Source of the DNA: Enterococcus mundtii
GTDB lineage: Bacteria; Bacillota; Bacilli; Lactobacillales; Enterococcaceae
Direction of reading: 5' to 3'
DNA: 64,000 nt
Assembly: GCF_002947535.1 (NCBI RefSeq)
Contig: NZ_PUAP01000009.1
Location: 22,493 to 86,492 of the forward strand
The translations under genes were made by a program, and so were the position numbers. Under the pieces are notes generated by a model. That model was given only the letters and a program-made list of their open reading frames with translations. It was not told where the DNA came from and did not search any database. Shown here in pieces: positions 28,734 through 37,206 of this stretch. How positions within the stretch are numbered: position 1 is the stretch's first letter; each line of letters begins with the position of its first letter.

Positions 28734-29129
28734 TTAACTGATCGTAATGAGTGGATCACCAGGGTTCACCATTTCTCCTTGACTGATGTGGATACCTGTC
28801 ACCTGACCAGCTTTTCCAGCAACGATTTCATTTTCCATTTTCATCGCTTCTAAAATCATCAAAGGCTGATTGATTTCTACTACCTCTCCGACCGTAACTA
28901 ATAGACGAGAAATCGTTCCTGGCATCGGCGAAGTCAGCGCATCTGCTCCCGCGTCGACTGAAGGGTTCGTCTCTGGTACAGTTGTTGAAACATCTGCTGG
29001 TGCGACCACTTCAACTGGTGTAGATCGTTCTGGTGTGGGAACTGGATTTGCTTGCGGGGTTCCACCGATTTCTTCCATTTCCACTAAATATTCTTTTCCA
29101 TCAATTGAGATTTTGAATTTCCGCAACAT
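28734..29129 (-). CDS. oadD: Biotin carrier subunit of oxaloacetate decarboxylase
   Basis: 131 aa. A short N-terminal beta strand region (about 1-20), a Pro/Ala/Thr-rich flexible linker (about 22-65) and a biotinyl domain with AMKMEN, biotinylated on Lys97. It carries CO2 from OadA to OadB. In most other bacteria this domain is fused to OadA; here it is a separate gene, as described for E. faecalis. Confidence 0.93.
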   Translation of the reverse strand: MLRKFKISIDGKEYLVEMEEIGGTPQANPVPTPERSTPVEVVAPADVSTTVPETNPSVDAGADALTSPMPGTISRLLVTVGEVVEINQPLMILEAMKMENEIVAGKAGQVTGIHISQGEMVNPGDPLITIS

Positions 29130-29148
29130 TTTTTCTCCTCCAAAACAT

Positions 29149-29469
29149 TTATTTTTTGGCTATTTTTCGTATAATAAACTGACTATTTGGATTGGTTCCC
29201 GCTGCTACACTTGTAGCAATCAGTGAAACCAAGATTGCTTCTGGATTTCTCTGCTTTATTTTTTTGATGATAAAGCTACTTTCTGGATAATATTCTGCTG
29301 CTAAACTTGCAGCTACCACACTAACAAGCTGAACATCAGCTGGTGAAGCATCAACATACGCAGGAACCGATTTCAATTGATCCGTCTCTCCTTTGTTCCC
29401 TTCTACTACTGAGGGGGTGGGTTCCACTGCTGGTTGTTGCTTATTTGTTCGTTTGGTAAACAGCCACAT
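29149..29469 (-). CDS. oadH: OadH-type oxaloacetate decarboxylase accessory subunit
   Basis: 106 aa. A basic N-terminus and a polar linker precede a domain with two related halves, each with VSVVAASLAAE or VSLIATSVAAG followed by S-x-FIIxKI. No clear membrane helix. By position (first gene, before oadD and oadB) and size it matches OadH, the extra subunit reported for the E. faecalis complex. The binding site aaggag precedes ATG 29469. The name rests on operon order and my memory of that system. Confidence 0.7.
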   Translation of the reverse strand: MWLFTKRTNKQQPAVEPTPSVVEGNKGETDQLKSVPAYVDASPADVQLVSVVAASLAAEYYPESSFIIKKIKQRNPEAILVSLIATSVAAGTNPNSQFIIRKIAKK

Positions 29470-29866
29470 CCTTCTTGCTCCTTTCTTCTTTTCTGTGCTT
29501 ATTTTTATTATAGGATGATTAAACCAATTTTGTTTTCCAAACTTAAATAAGATTGTTCTTTTGTTGTTTCTTTTTCTTGAATCAGGCTAAAAAAACAATA
29601 AAAACATTGATATAAAAGCTTTTCTTTTGAATTAATGTTCTATTAAGGTACTGTTAAGCCTTCGATAAGATTAGCTAGACCAAATTGTTTTTTTCATGTT
29701 CTTTTTTCTCCCTTCACCTATCATCCCTGCAAAATATTGCTTATCCTAGAGTCGTCAAGGAGGCTTCAATTTTAGAAAAATACAACTCTTTCTGTCCTAT
29801 GAATGGTTTTTATCCGCCTGTTTTTGACACCGCTTACAAATAATACAACCAGAAAAGGAGAAGCAT
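29470..29866. promoter_or_regulatory. Divergent control region of the citrate cluster
   Basis: 397 bases between oadH and citH. A TATAAT box on the minus strand (29512-29507) lacks a good -35, as expected for an activator-dependent promoter. The middle is AT-rich, where CitO would be expected to bind. A cre site lies near the citH side. Confidence 0.55.
29825..29838 (+). promoter_or_regulatory. cre site (CcpA operator) before citH
   Basis: TGACACCGCTTACA matches the consensus TGWNANCGNTNWCA at every defined position. It lies 28 bases upstream of the citH start codon and implies carbon catabolite repression of citrate uptake. Confidence 0.8.
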
Positions 29867-31213
29867 ATGTTATTAACCGTTTTATCTTATGCAATGATCA
29901 TTATTTTTATGTATGTCATCATGAAAAAGAAAATGTCTCCATTTACTTCCCTTGTGATCATTCCACTATTATTTACTTTAGTTGCAATGATTTCCGGTGC
30001 TTCACAGAAAGGAAATATTGGCGATTTTGTATTAGAAGGTATCAAAACAACTTCAAATACAGGAATCATGCTATTATTTGCCATTTTATATTTTTCAATC
30101 ATGTTGGACGCTGGTCTATTTGATCCAATCACCAGAAAAATGATTTATTTTGCCAAAGGCGATCCGATGAAAGTTTTAATGGCAACAGCGATCGTTGCCG
30201 CGACTGTCTCGCTGAATGGCGATGGGACAACGACTACGTTGATCTGCTGTTCTGCCTTTATTCCCATTTACAAAAAATTGAACATGAAAATGATGAACTT
30301 AGGGGTATTGATCATTCTTCAAAATACCATCATGAATCTATTACCGTGGGGTGGACCAACCGCTCGAGCGATGGCAGTATTGGAAGTCGATGCGGATATT
30401 TTGTCTTACTTAGCTCCTGGGATGATCCTATCTTTACTTTATGTCATCTTTTTCGTTTCACGCCGGATGGGAAAACAAGAACGCGCCCGTTTAGGTATCA
30501 CTCAACTATCAAATGAAGAAATAGAAGAAATCACTAAGATCACTGATCCTGAAACGGCGAAAATACGCTGTCCTAAAAATTTTGTATTCAATGGTGTACT
30601 CACGATCGTGTTGATTGCTTGGTTAGTTGCCAGCTCATTTCTCTCTTCTATTGCCTTGCCACCTCTTTTACTATTTTTAGTAGGAACATGCATTGCTTTG
30701 ATGGTCAATTATCCTAATCTAAAAGACCAATCCGCACGTATTGGTGCAAATGGTGGTGATGCGGTGCAAGTCGTGATTTTAGTTTTTGCAGCGGGAGTTT
30801 TTATGGGGCTTTTTCAAGGTTCAGGTATGGCTGAAGCACTCGCGAACAGCTTTACTTATCTCATTCCAAAACAATTAGCAGGATTCTGGGGATTAGTTAT
30901 TGCGTTGATCTCAGCGCCAGGTACTTTCTTTATTTCAAATGATGGTTTTTATTTCGGTGTATTACCGGTTTTAGCAGAAGCCGGTCATGCGTACGGCTTT
31001 ACCAATATGCAAATGGCCCTTGCCTCTTTGATGGGTCAAGCCTTCCATTTGCTCAGTCCGTTAGTGGCTTTTATCTATCTCTTGTTACGTTTGACAGGAT
31101 TGGATATGGGAAAATGGCAAAGAGAAGCCGGAAAATATGCCTTAGGTATTTTTACTATTTTTGTCGTCACAATTATTCTTTTTGGACATATGCCATTTTA
31201 TATCCCACAATAA
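29867..31213 (+). CDS. citH: CitMHS-family citrate/metal transporter
   Basis: 448-aa polytopic permease with about 11-12 hydrophobic segments, taking up citrate complexed to a divalent metal with protons. Family features are visible: ATVSLNGDGTTTTLICCSAF, LPWGGPTARAM and APGTFFISNDGFYFGVLPVLAEAG. It starts after aaaaggagaa. It is divergent from the lyase/decarboxylase operon and followed by the regulator citO after a terminator-like hairpin, the same arrangement as E. faecalis citHO. Confidence 0.93.
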   Translation: MLLTVLSYAMIIIFMYVIMKKKMSPFTSLVIIPLLFTLVAMISGASQKGNIGDFVLEGIKTTSNTGIMLLFAILYFSIMLDAGLFDPITRKMIYFAKGDPMKVLMATAIVAATVSLNGDGTTTTLICCSAFIPIYKKLNMKMMNLGVLIILQNTIMNLLPWGGPTARAMAVLEVDADILSYLAPGMILSLLYVIFFVSRRMGKQERARLGITQLSNEEIEEITKITDPETAKIRCPKNFVFNGVLTIVLIAWLVASSFLSSIALPPLLLFLVGTCIALMVNYPNLKDQSARIGANGGDAVQVVILVFAAGVFMGLFQGSGMAEALANSFTYLIPKQLAGFWGLVIALISAPGTFFISNDGFYFGVLPVLAEAGHAYGFTNMQMALASLMGQAFHLLSPLVAFIYLLLRLTGLDMGKWQREAGKYALGIFTIFVVTIILFGHMPFYIPQ

Positions 31214-31252
31214 AAACCAATCGTACCAACAAGAGTGACTAACTAAACGAAC

Positions 31253-31311
31253 GGCTCCTTCATTATTGGAATACTAATTTTCACATTCTGCCAAAGTGAA
31301 GGAGCCATTTT
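31253..31311 (+). terminator. Hairpin between citH and citO
   Basis: Ggctccttca (31253-31262) pairs with tgaaggagcc (31297-31306), followed by atttt. It could be a partial terminator that lowers citO expression relative to citH. Confidence 0.7.
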
Positions 31312-31413
31312 AATTGCTATTGATATATTTTTGGGTTCGTTCTCTTGAGAGGTGGAAAGCATGATAAACTTAGAACAGAAACTGAATGTCTAAGTAGAAA
31401 TGGGGAGAAAAAA

Positions 31414-32109
31414 ATGAAGCAAGTGGTTGAAGCATTACGAAAAAACTTGGATCTAACTCAAAATAAAACATTGAATGCACTTATTTATGAAGCGTTTCGT
31501 AAAACGATCATTCTTGGTGATATTCCTGCAAATACACGAATCAATGAAAAAGTCTTAGCGGAAGAATTGAATATCAGTCGCACACCCATTCGCTTAGCAA
31601 TGAAGCAATTAGTCAATGAAAAATTAGTTGAACACGTGCCTAAGATCGGCATCGTCGTCAAAGGTATTCGTATAAAAGATGCTTACGAAATCTATGATAT
31701 CCGTAAATCTTTAGATACCCTTGCCACGATCAAGGCAATGAATCAGATGACAAAAGAAGACTTCATTGAACTAAAAGAACTGTTGTTACGCGGTGAAAGT
31801 TATAATCAAGCAGATCAAACAGAAAAAGTCTTGCAAAATTTTTCAGACTTCAATACGTTTATTTACGAGAAAAGCCAAATGCTCCGTTTAAAATCTATTG
31901 TCTTAGAGTTACAAGCTTACCTCGTTTATTTTCGCGATATCGCCATTCGTTCATCCAGACGGAGAGATAAAGCCCTTGAAGAACATTGGCTGATCTATCG
32001 CGGAATGCAAACAAAAAACGCAGAACAAATCACCTTGATCACCCACGAGCATTTAGATCGTTCATTACAATTTATTTTAGCTGAAATGGAGCGTAGAAAA
32101 ATTGACTGA
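31414..32109 (+). CDS. citO: GntR-family regulator of citrate genes
   Basis: 231 aa. N-terminal winged helix (about 20-85; VLAEELNISRTPIRLAMKQLVNEKLV) and an all-helical FCD ligand domain (about 95-230). In E. faecalis CitO activates both the citH and oad/cit operons when citrate is present. ATG 31414 with ggggag upstream is preferred to earlier in-frame starts without a site. It overlaps the citG start by 8 bases. Confidence 0.9.
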   Translation: MKQVVEALRKNLDLTQNKTLNALIYEAFRKTIILGDIPANTRINEKVLAEELNISRTPIRLAMKQLVNEKLVEHVPKIGIVVKGIRIKDAYEIYDIRKSLDTLATIKAMNQMTKEDFIELKELLLRGESYNQADQTEKVLQNFSDFNTFIYEKSQMLRLKSIVLELQAYLVYFRDIAIRSSRRRDKALEEHWLIYRGMQTKNAEQITLITHEHLDRSLQFILAEMERRKID

Positions 32110-32998
32110 TCATACACTGATAGGTACGATCGCAGAAACTGCAACGTACGCTTTGCTTTATGAAGTAGCCTTGAGTCCAAAACCAGGACTAGTCGATCCT
32201 ATTTCAAATGGCGCGCATAATGATATGGATTTTCAAACCTTTCAAATAAGTATCGAAACGTTAACACCTTTTTTCCAAAAATATATCGAAGCAGGTTTTA
32301 CTCATAAAGGGAACACGAAATCATTATTTGAAAAACTAAGAAACCTAGGGTATCAAGCAGAACAAGCAATGCTTGTCGCAACGAATGATATCAATACACA
32401 TAAAGGAGCGAATTTTTCGTTTGCAGTCATCTTAGGTGCTATCGGTTGGCACATGCAACAACGTTTTATCCAAAGACTTCCATTAAACGCTAAACAGACG
32501 GAGCAAATACTAGATTTTACAGGAGAACTGACACATGATTTGATCAAAGAGGATTTTCACGATTTAGCGCGGAAAACACAGCGTACACATGGGGAAGAGC
32601 TTTTTTTGACGCATGGTATTTCAGGTATTCGTGGCGAGGCTGCTCAGTGTTATCCCAGCCTTACTTCTATTCTTCTTCCTTACTTACGTTCAGCAAACTA
32701 TCATGCGCCCGATGAAGTATTTCTCCGTGCCTTGGTTTTGTTGATGAGTGAAATCGAAGACGGGAATCTACTTCACCGTGGTGGTATTCAGGAGTGGCAA
32801 AAAGTAAAACAAGAAACAAAAAAAATCCATCAAGCAAATCTTTCTGTGAAACATCTACTTGATGAATTGACAATCTATGATCAACGATTGACCAACCGCA
32901 ATCTAAGTCCTGGCGGTGCAGCTGATTTACTTTCATTAGGTATATTTTTTGCTCAATTAGAAGGATTACTTTCTTTACCAGTGGGTAAGAAAATATAA
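32102..32998 (+). CDS. citG: Triphosphoribosyl-dephospho-CoA synthase
   Basis: Makes the citrate lyase prosthetic-group precursor from ATP and dephospho-CoA. 298 aa with the CitG/MdcB family signatures SPKPGLVDPISNGAHNDMD, DINTHKGANFSFAVILGA and GIRGEAAQCYPS. It starts with TTG 32102, overlapping citO, after ggag 9 bases upstream. Its 3' end overlaps the opposite-strand response regulator gene by 46 bases. In E. faecalis, as I recall, citG ends the lyase operon; here it follows citO. Confidence 0.93.
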   Translation: MTDHTLIGTIAETATYALLYEVALSPKPGLVDPISNGAHNDMDFQTFQISIETLTPFFQKYIEAGFTHKGNTKSLFEKLRNLGYQAEQAMLVATNDINTHKGANFSFAVILGAIGWHMQQRFIQRLPLNAKQTEQILDFTGELTHDLIKEDFHDLARKTQRTHGEELFLTHGISGIRGEAAQCYPSLTSILLPYLRSANYHAPDEVFLRALVLLMSEIEDGNLLHRGGIQEWQKVKQETKKIHQANLSVKHLLDELTIYDQRLTNRNLSPGGAADLLSLGIFFAQLEGLLSLPVGKKI

Positions 32999-33681
32999 CC
33001 GAGTCCTCTAACCGTTCTGAGGTACTGGACATTTTTTGGATCATCTTCGATTTTGTTTCGCAAGTGATTGATAAAAACCATGATAGTATTGGCATCCAAC
33101 TCACTGTCATTCCAAACACTTTGATAAATTTGTTCCTTTGAAAAAACCTGTTCGGGATTTTCTATGAAGAATTGCATCAGCTTGATTTTTTTTGAAGACA
33201 ACTCAATGGATCTGCCTTTTTTGTATAAACGATAGAGCGCTTTGTCAAAGCAAAAATCACCTATGATGATTTTATTTTCTTTACAGTTGGTGGTTTGTTC
33301 TTTAAGTACCTTGTGTCTATCCAAAATAGCGATGACTTGCGCCTTTAGTAAAGTTGGATTGAATGGTTTAGTTATATAATAATCTGCTCCCATCTCCAAT
33401 CCTGTGATAATTTCAATTTCATTTTGTTGCTCAGTAAAAAAAACGATGGGTGAAAGATTGTCTTGCTCTCGAATCAGTTGCACAATATGGTAGCCATCTG
33501 TTTGATGAGCCAAACGAATATCTAAGAGATATAGATCAAAAGTCACTCTAGACATGATATCCAGTGTTTTTTCGACGGAATCACTTTGATAAATCAAAAC
33601 GCCAGTTGGCTGTAATGCCTTCCAAATCATTCTTCTAAATGTTAGATCTTCATCAATCGCCAATATCTTTTCACTTCTCAT
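32953..33681 (-). CDS. Orphan OmpR-type response regulator
   Basis: 242 aa. Receiver with ILAIDED, the phosphorylated Asp54 (LYLLDIR), Thr (VFFTEQ) and Lys (YYITKPFNP); C-terminal winged helix (SSKKIKLMQFFIENPEQVFSKEQIYQSVW through GLGYIF). All phosphorylation residues are present, but no histidine kinase gene is next to it. ATG 33681 follows caggagg. Target unknown; a 12-base tandem repeat upstream (33847-33870) may be its own binding site. Confidence 0.85.
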   Translation of the reverse strand: MRSEKILAIDEDLTFRRMIWKALQPTGVLIYQSDSVEKTLDIMSRVTFDLYLLDIRLAHQTDGYHIVQLIREQDNLSPIVFFTEQQNEIEIITGLEMGADYYITKPFNPTLLKAQVIAILDRHKVLKEQTTNCKENKIIIGDFCFDKALYRLYKKGRSIELSSKKIKLMQFFIENPEQVFSKEQIYQSVWNDSELDANTIMVFINHLRNKIEDDPKNVQYLRTVRGLGYIFLPTGKESNPSN

Positions 33682-33846
33682 TTTCTTTCCTCCTGCCCAG
33701 AACATCCATAGGTTAAAACTGTAATTTACTTATTCAATTAAAAAAAGCAATTGATCATAACATCACAATTTATCCTTCAGCTCTATTATACGCACAGAAA
33801 CGAAGATTTCTTGTCTCAAAAAAAAGAAAATACAATAAAAAAACAT

Positions 33847-33870
33847 TTTTGACCTAGATTTTGACCTAGA
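33847..33870 (-). repeat. Tandem direct repeat upstream of the orphan regulator
   Basis: TTTTGACCTAGA occurs twice in a row with a period of 12 bases, about 70-90 bases upstream of a TATAAT box (33790-33785) that lacks a good -35. OmpR-family regulators typically bind such direct repeats. Confidence 0.5.
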
Positions 33871-33905
33871 TAAAGTTTCAAAAAGCGAAATCAACCGAAA
33901 ACTAA

Positions 33906-33942
33906 AAACGCTAAAATCCTTCATAAAAAGGATTCTAGCGTT
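33906..33942 (-). terminator. Terminator of ssrA
   Basis: Aacgctaaaatcctt/aaggattctagcgtt arms with a 7-base loop, followed by a T-rich run on the minus strand. It lies just past the tmRNA 3' end. Confidence 0.85.
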
Positions 33943-33968
33943 CAGCTAAATCGTGTGATTTCTCCGAA

Positions 33969-34333
33969 TGGAGACGGCGGGAGTCGAACCCGCGTCCAAA
34001 CACATCGCCACTTAAAAATCTACGTTCATAGTCAACTCATTTAGAGGTTCGCTTTACAGCTTGCCGAGTGACAGGCATTCTGTATCGCTAGTCTGATGTT
34101 CTCTTTTTCAACTTACAGACGGAAAGTTGAAACGTATCCCACTAAAGTTAGGACCCTTACTCGAGCACATGGGCGATGCCGAGAGGATCTACGTTAACTG
34201 TTTTTAGGCAGCTAAAGCGTAAGAGTTGTTTTCGTTTTTAGCAGTTATATTTAACTGTAACGTTTTAGCGTAGACGTAACCTACGAAACGCAATTCAAGC
34301 TCGAACTGTGCCTGTCGAATCCGTAACGTCCCC
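33969..34333 (-). ncRNA. ssrA: tmRNA
   Basis: Rescues ribosomes stalled on broken messages by switching them to its own tag reading frame. The 5' end starts GGGGACGTTACGG and the 3' end reads GGGTTCGACTCCCGCC then GTCTCCA, with the CCA encoded. The tag frame ends AKNENNSYALAA and a TAA near 34206. The length of 365 bases is normal for Firmicutes. A protein-like frame over 34204-34434 is just this tag read back through the RNA. The tag sequence points to the E. faecium group. Confidence 0.97.
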
Positions 34334-34372
34334 TTAATAAAATGGGTTACGGTATTTTCAAGATACTTACAT

Positions 34373-34401
34373 AATATACCACATATGTAGTTCTTTTTCA
34401 A
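34373..34401 (-). promoter_or_regulatory. Promoter of ssrA
   Basis: TTGAAA (34401-34396), a 17-base spacer and TATATT (34378-34373) on the minus strand put the transcript start about 33 bases before the mature 5' end. Confidence 0.75.
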
Positions 34402-34447
34402 TATGATTGATTGCTTTTCAAGTAGCTGCTTCACTTATATAGAGAAA

Positions 34448-34488
34448 CAAGAAAAGTCTAAGTGATGAATAGACATTCGATTTTCTTG
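34448..34488 (-). terminator. Terminator of the marR-nitroreductase-monooxygenase operon
   Basis: Caagaaaa/ttttcttg arms with an inner gtct/agac stem, followed by tttct on the minus strand, 70 bases after the last stop codon of the operon. Confidence 0.7.
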
Positions 34489-34558
34489 CTCCCTCTTAAA
34501 GTGAACGTTCTCTCTACTTTAGCTGTTTTGATTGCAACAGAACGTTTCAGAATATTGT

Positions 34559-34846
34559 TTAAGCAAGTGTTTTTGCGACATTCAATTCTGTTTCTTTTTC
34601 TGCATATTCAGGCATGTTCTTGAACAATTGTTGCAACAATGGACTTTGGTTATGTCCTTCGATTGCTTGTTCGTCACGCCAGTTTTCAACCATCACAAAG
34701 ACATTTACTTGTTCCGTTGACTCATACAATTGATAACTCAAGCAGCCGTCTTCTTTTCTAGTGGCTTCGATCAATTGTGCGACTTCTTCTAAAAATTCAG
34801 CGCGTTTTGCTTCTTTGATGGTAAATTTTGCATTGATGATGATCAT
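34559..34846 (-). CDS. Antibiotic biosynthesis monooxygenase (ABM) domain protein
   Basis: 95-aa ferredoxin-like dimeric alpha-beta protein of the ABM/YgiN type: MIIINAKFTIKE, EDGCLSYQLYES, NVFVMVENWRDEQAIEGHNQS. Related proteins are quinol monooxygenases or oxygen-using enzymes without cofactor; substrate unknown. It follows the nitroreductase gene by 21 bases in a MarR-headed operon, which suggests a role with quinones or nitro compounds. Confidence 0.85.
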   Translation of the reverse strand: MIIINAKFTIKEAKRAEFLEEVAQLIEATRKEDGCLSYQLYESTEQVNVFVMVENWRDEQAIEGHNQSPLLQQLFKNMPEYAEKETELNVAKTLA

Positions 34847-34867
34847 TCGTCCGTCTCCTTTTTCTTT

Positions 34868-35506
34868 CTATTTGAAAGAAGTGATTTTTTCTGAAGCTAA
34901 ACGAACAGATTCGTAGCCTTGATCGACCGCTTTACCGACTGACAAGATCATTACAGGAACATAACGTTCTTTGTCTAAATCGAAAGCTTCTGCTAATTGA
35001 TCTGCTTCGAATCCGCCGATTGGATTTGTATCATATCCATGGCTACGTGCAGTTAACATAAATTGCATAGCTGCTAAGCTTGAATCGATTTTCACTACGT
35101 CATTCATTTGTTCACGTGTGAAATTTTTGTAGTGAGGAATGATGGCTGCTAGTTGTTCGTCACGAACTTCTGCTGGCATTTTGCCTTCTTCTACCGCTTG
35201 ATCGTAAATTTCTTCTCCGTATTCGTAGCAATTCATATCACCAAAGATCAAAACCATGGCAGATGACGTGTCATTTTGTTTTGTGTTGAAACGGATCAAT
35301 GGTTTCAATTTTGCTTTTGCTTCTTCGCTTTCTACTACTACAAAGCGCCAAGGTTGTAGATTCACAGAAGATGGAGCTGTTGTTGCTTCTTGGATCATTT
35401 CCAACATTTCTTCGTGAGGGATCTTCACATTTTCGTCGTACACACGGATTGATTTTCTGCCAAAGACGATATCAGAAAAATCATTGTTTGCTAGAGTTTT
35501 ATTCAT
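34868..35506 (-). CDS. Nitroreductase family flavoprotein
   Basis: 212-aa FMN enzyme of the NfsB-like fold: FGRKSIRVYDENVKIP near the start (the FMN phosphate-binding RxSxR), APSSVNLQPWRFVVVESEEAK, and GYDTNPIGGFEADQLAEAF. It probably reduces quinones or nitro compounds with NAD(P)H. It starts 31 bases after the marR stop and precedes the ABM gene; the three genes look cotranscribed. Confidence 0.9.
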   Translation of the reverse strand: MNKTLANNDFSDIVFGRKSIRVYDENVKIPHEEMLEMIQEATTAPSSVNLQPWRFVVVESEEAKAKLKPLIRFNTKQNDTSSAMVLIFGDMNCYEYGEEIYDQAVEEGKMPAEVRDEQLAAIIPHYKNFTREQMNDVVKIDSSLAAMQFMLTARSHGYDTNPIGGFEADQLAEAFDLDKERYVPVMILSVGKAVDQGYESVRLASEKITSFK

Positions 35507-35537
35507 TACTTAACCGCTTCTTTCTTCATTTTGATTT

Positions 35538-35942
35538 TTAGTATAATTTATCCAGTAATTTAGTCAGTTGATCGATTTCTTCATCTGATAGCGAAACACA
35601 CAGGGAGTCATCTGATTCTTGATGATTTCTTTCACACTCAGTCAATTCATTCACTGCTTTATCGGACAAAGAAACGAATACTTCACGATTGTTGTTCTCA
35701 TTTCTTTTTCTGATCACATATCCTTTTTGTTCTAATATCTTTAGATGACGTGAAATAGCCGCCAAATCGATTTTTAAATCGCTCTGTAACTTATTTTGCA
35801 AACATTCCCCGTTTTCTTGTAAGAACATCAAGATCTCGTACCTCGTTAGACTAAATCCGGTTTCCTTTTCAAATAAAGCTGTTCCTTCTTGACTGATGAT
35901 TTTTATCTGATAAAGTAATTGACTTAACTTTCTCAGCTCCAT
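35538..35942 (-). CDS. MarR-family regulator
   Basis: 134-aa winged-helix repressor: FSLTRYEILMFLQENGECLQNKLQSDLKIDLAAISRHLKILEQKGYVIRKRNENNNREVFVSL. The first ATG with a good site (gtgggaggc) is 35942. It heads the operon with the nitroreductase and ABM genes. Two inverted repeats right upstream (35962-35990) are likely its operators, so autorepression is expected; the inducer is unknown, perhaps a quinone or electrophile. Confidence 0.88.
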   Translation of the reverse strand: MELRKLSQLLYQIKIISQEGTALFEKETGFSLTRYEILMFLQENGECLQNKLQSDLKIDLAAISRHLKILEQKGYVIRKRNENNNREVFVSLSDKAVNELTECERNHQESDDSLCVSLSDEEIDQLTKLLDKLY

Positions 35943-35961
35943 ATTGTTGCCTCCCACTATC

Positions 35962-35990
35962 ATTGACTAATCAATTATTGACTTGTCAAT
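35962..35990 (-). promoter_or_regulatory. Twin MarR-type operator
   Basis: ATTGACTAATCAAT (35962-35975) and ATTGACTTGTCAAT (35977-35990) are two inverted repeats whose centres are 15 bases apart, starting 20 bases upstream of the marR start codon. Confidence 0.7.
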
Positions 35991-36035
35991 AATATAAATC
36001 ATTTACTTTCTTTTGTAAAGTAAAAAGAAAAAGAA

Positions 36036-36068
36036 GCAAGTTAAAAGTTCTTTCCCCTTTTAACTTGC
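36036..36068 (-). terminator. Terminator on the minus strand upstream of marR
   Basis: Gcaagttaaaag/cttttaacttgc arms with a T-rich tail on the minus strand. It probably ends transcription from the 87-aa gene at 36229. A second inverted repeat (36159-36169 with 36191-36201) lies nearer that gene without a T run. Confidence 0.7.
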
Positions 36069-36228
36069 CCATTCTTCAACTGTCTGTATTCAAGTATTCT
36101 ATTTCTTAACGATTATGTATGGATGATCAACTGCTTCTATATATGTATGCAAATTAGTGGAAGTCTGATAATCAACAATTATTTATTCTAATCAGACTTC
36201 CTGATAGTCGGTAGGCATATTCATACCA

Positions 36229-36492
36229 TTAAGATACCATTGCTTGTGTGTAAAGCTTCGTTGGGGACTGAAAAACTTGTTCAACTGTACTCAACTCAAA
36301 AATATCTGTATATTTTGCGACAACTTTTCCACATTTCTCTAGAATATCTAAGTGATCCGTACGATCATATTCCTCTACACTCATAATCACACAGTTTTCT
36401 AATTTTCCAACAACTTCCCCTACTACTTTATTTTTGATACCAATTGGATGGCATACATATTTTTGTCCTAAAACGATTGTTTCACTTGTCAT
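36229..36492 (-). CDS. Small DUF2187-like protein
   Basis: 87 aa, soluble, preceded by aagaggag. The middle (NKVVGEVVGKLENCVIMSVEEYDRTDHLDILEKCGKVVAKY) resembles the short beta-barrel of DUF2187 proteins, which have no known role. The family call is by eye and could be wrong. It is flanked by hairpins, so it is likely a single-gene unit. Confidence 0.55.
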   Translation of the reverse strand: MTSETIVLGQKYVCHPIGIKNKVVGEVVGKLENCVIMSVEEYDRTDHLDILEKCGKVVAKYTDIFELSTVEQVFQSPTKLYTQAMVS

Positions 36493-36581
36493 GTCTCATT
36501 CTCCTCTTGTTTTTTTAATATTTTATAAAATGATAATAACATTAAAATTAGATTATGAAAACAAAAATATTCAATAAAATA

Positions 36582-36630
36582 AAAAAAAGTCGAAAAAAAT
36601 TGATAAAACACCTTTTTTCAACTTTTTTTC
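36582..36630 (-). terminator. Terminator of the methionine sulfoxide reductase gene
   Basis: An AT-rich stem (aaaaaaagt-c-gaaaaaa with ttttttc-a-acttttttt) starts a few bases after the stop codon at 36634, with T runs on the minus strand. Confidence 0.6.
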
Positions 36631-36633
36631 GCT

Positions 36634-37122
36634 TTATTTCATAACATTTACAGGAAAATCACCTAACAATAACTCAACATATTGTTCTAAAAATTCTTGA
36701 TCTAAAGCATCATAACCTTCGATCACACCACAATCAATATCCAGTACTCCAATCAATTGCCCTTCTTTGATCATCGGCACGACGATTTCTGATTGTGCGG
36801 CTGAATCGCATGAAATATAATTTTCGTGGGTTTTCACATTCGCAACGATCAATGTCTTTTGTTTTTCTGCTGCTTCGCCACAAACGCCTTTTCCCATTTT
36901 GATACGAGTACAAGAGACTTTACCTTGGAAGGGACCTAAAATCAATTCTTCTCCATCATATAAATAATAGCCGGCAAAGACTGTTTGAGGTAATGTTTCA
37001 TTCAATAGCGCAGAGGAATTAGCTAAATTGGCTAACCAGTTGTCTTCTGCTTCTAAAAGTCCTTTTTGTTGAAGTAGCAAAATTTCATAAGCATCTCGTT
37101 TTTCTTTTTCTGTCCATAACAT
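36634..37122 (-). CDS. Free methionine-(R)-sulfoxide reductase, GAF domain
   Basis: 162-aa GAF-fold enzyme of the fRMsr (YebR/MsrC) type, repairing oxidised free methionine. The three family cysteines are at 71 (VSCTRI), 81 (GVCGEA) and 105 ([15 protein letters not shown]), with GPFQGK ahead of them. Full length. It starts after gaaggagtg and is a separate unit upstream of the small DUF2187-like gene. Confidence 0.92.
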   Translation of the reverse strand: MLWTEKEKRDAYEILLLQQKGLLEAEDNWLANLANSSALLNETLPQTVFAGYYLYDGEELILGPFQGKVSCTRIKMGKGVCGEAAEKQKTLIVANVKTHENYISCDSAAQSEIVVPMIKEGQLIGVLDIDCGVIEGYDALDQEFLEQYVELLLGDFPVNVMK

Positions 37123-37206
37123 CCAAACTCACTCCTTCTATGCCCAAAATTATAGCCTAATTCAAGGAGCAATGCCATGATTTGTTTTTCATTCCAAGTG
37201 ACTAGC

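Noticed and set aside
32667..33119. 150-codon minus-strand frame over citG and the response regulator end
   Set aside because: Out-of-frame shadow of two well-supported genes.
34204..34434. 76-codon minus-strand frame ending in AKNENNSYALAA
   Set aside because: It is the tmRNA tag frame read back through the RNA, not a separate protein gene.
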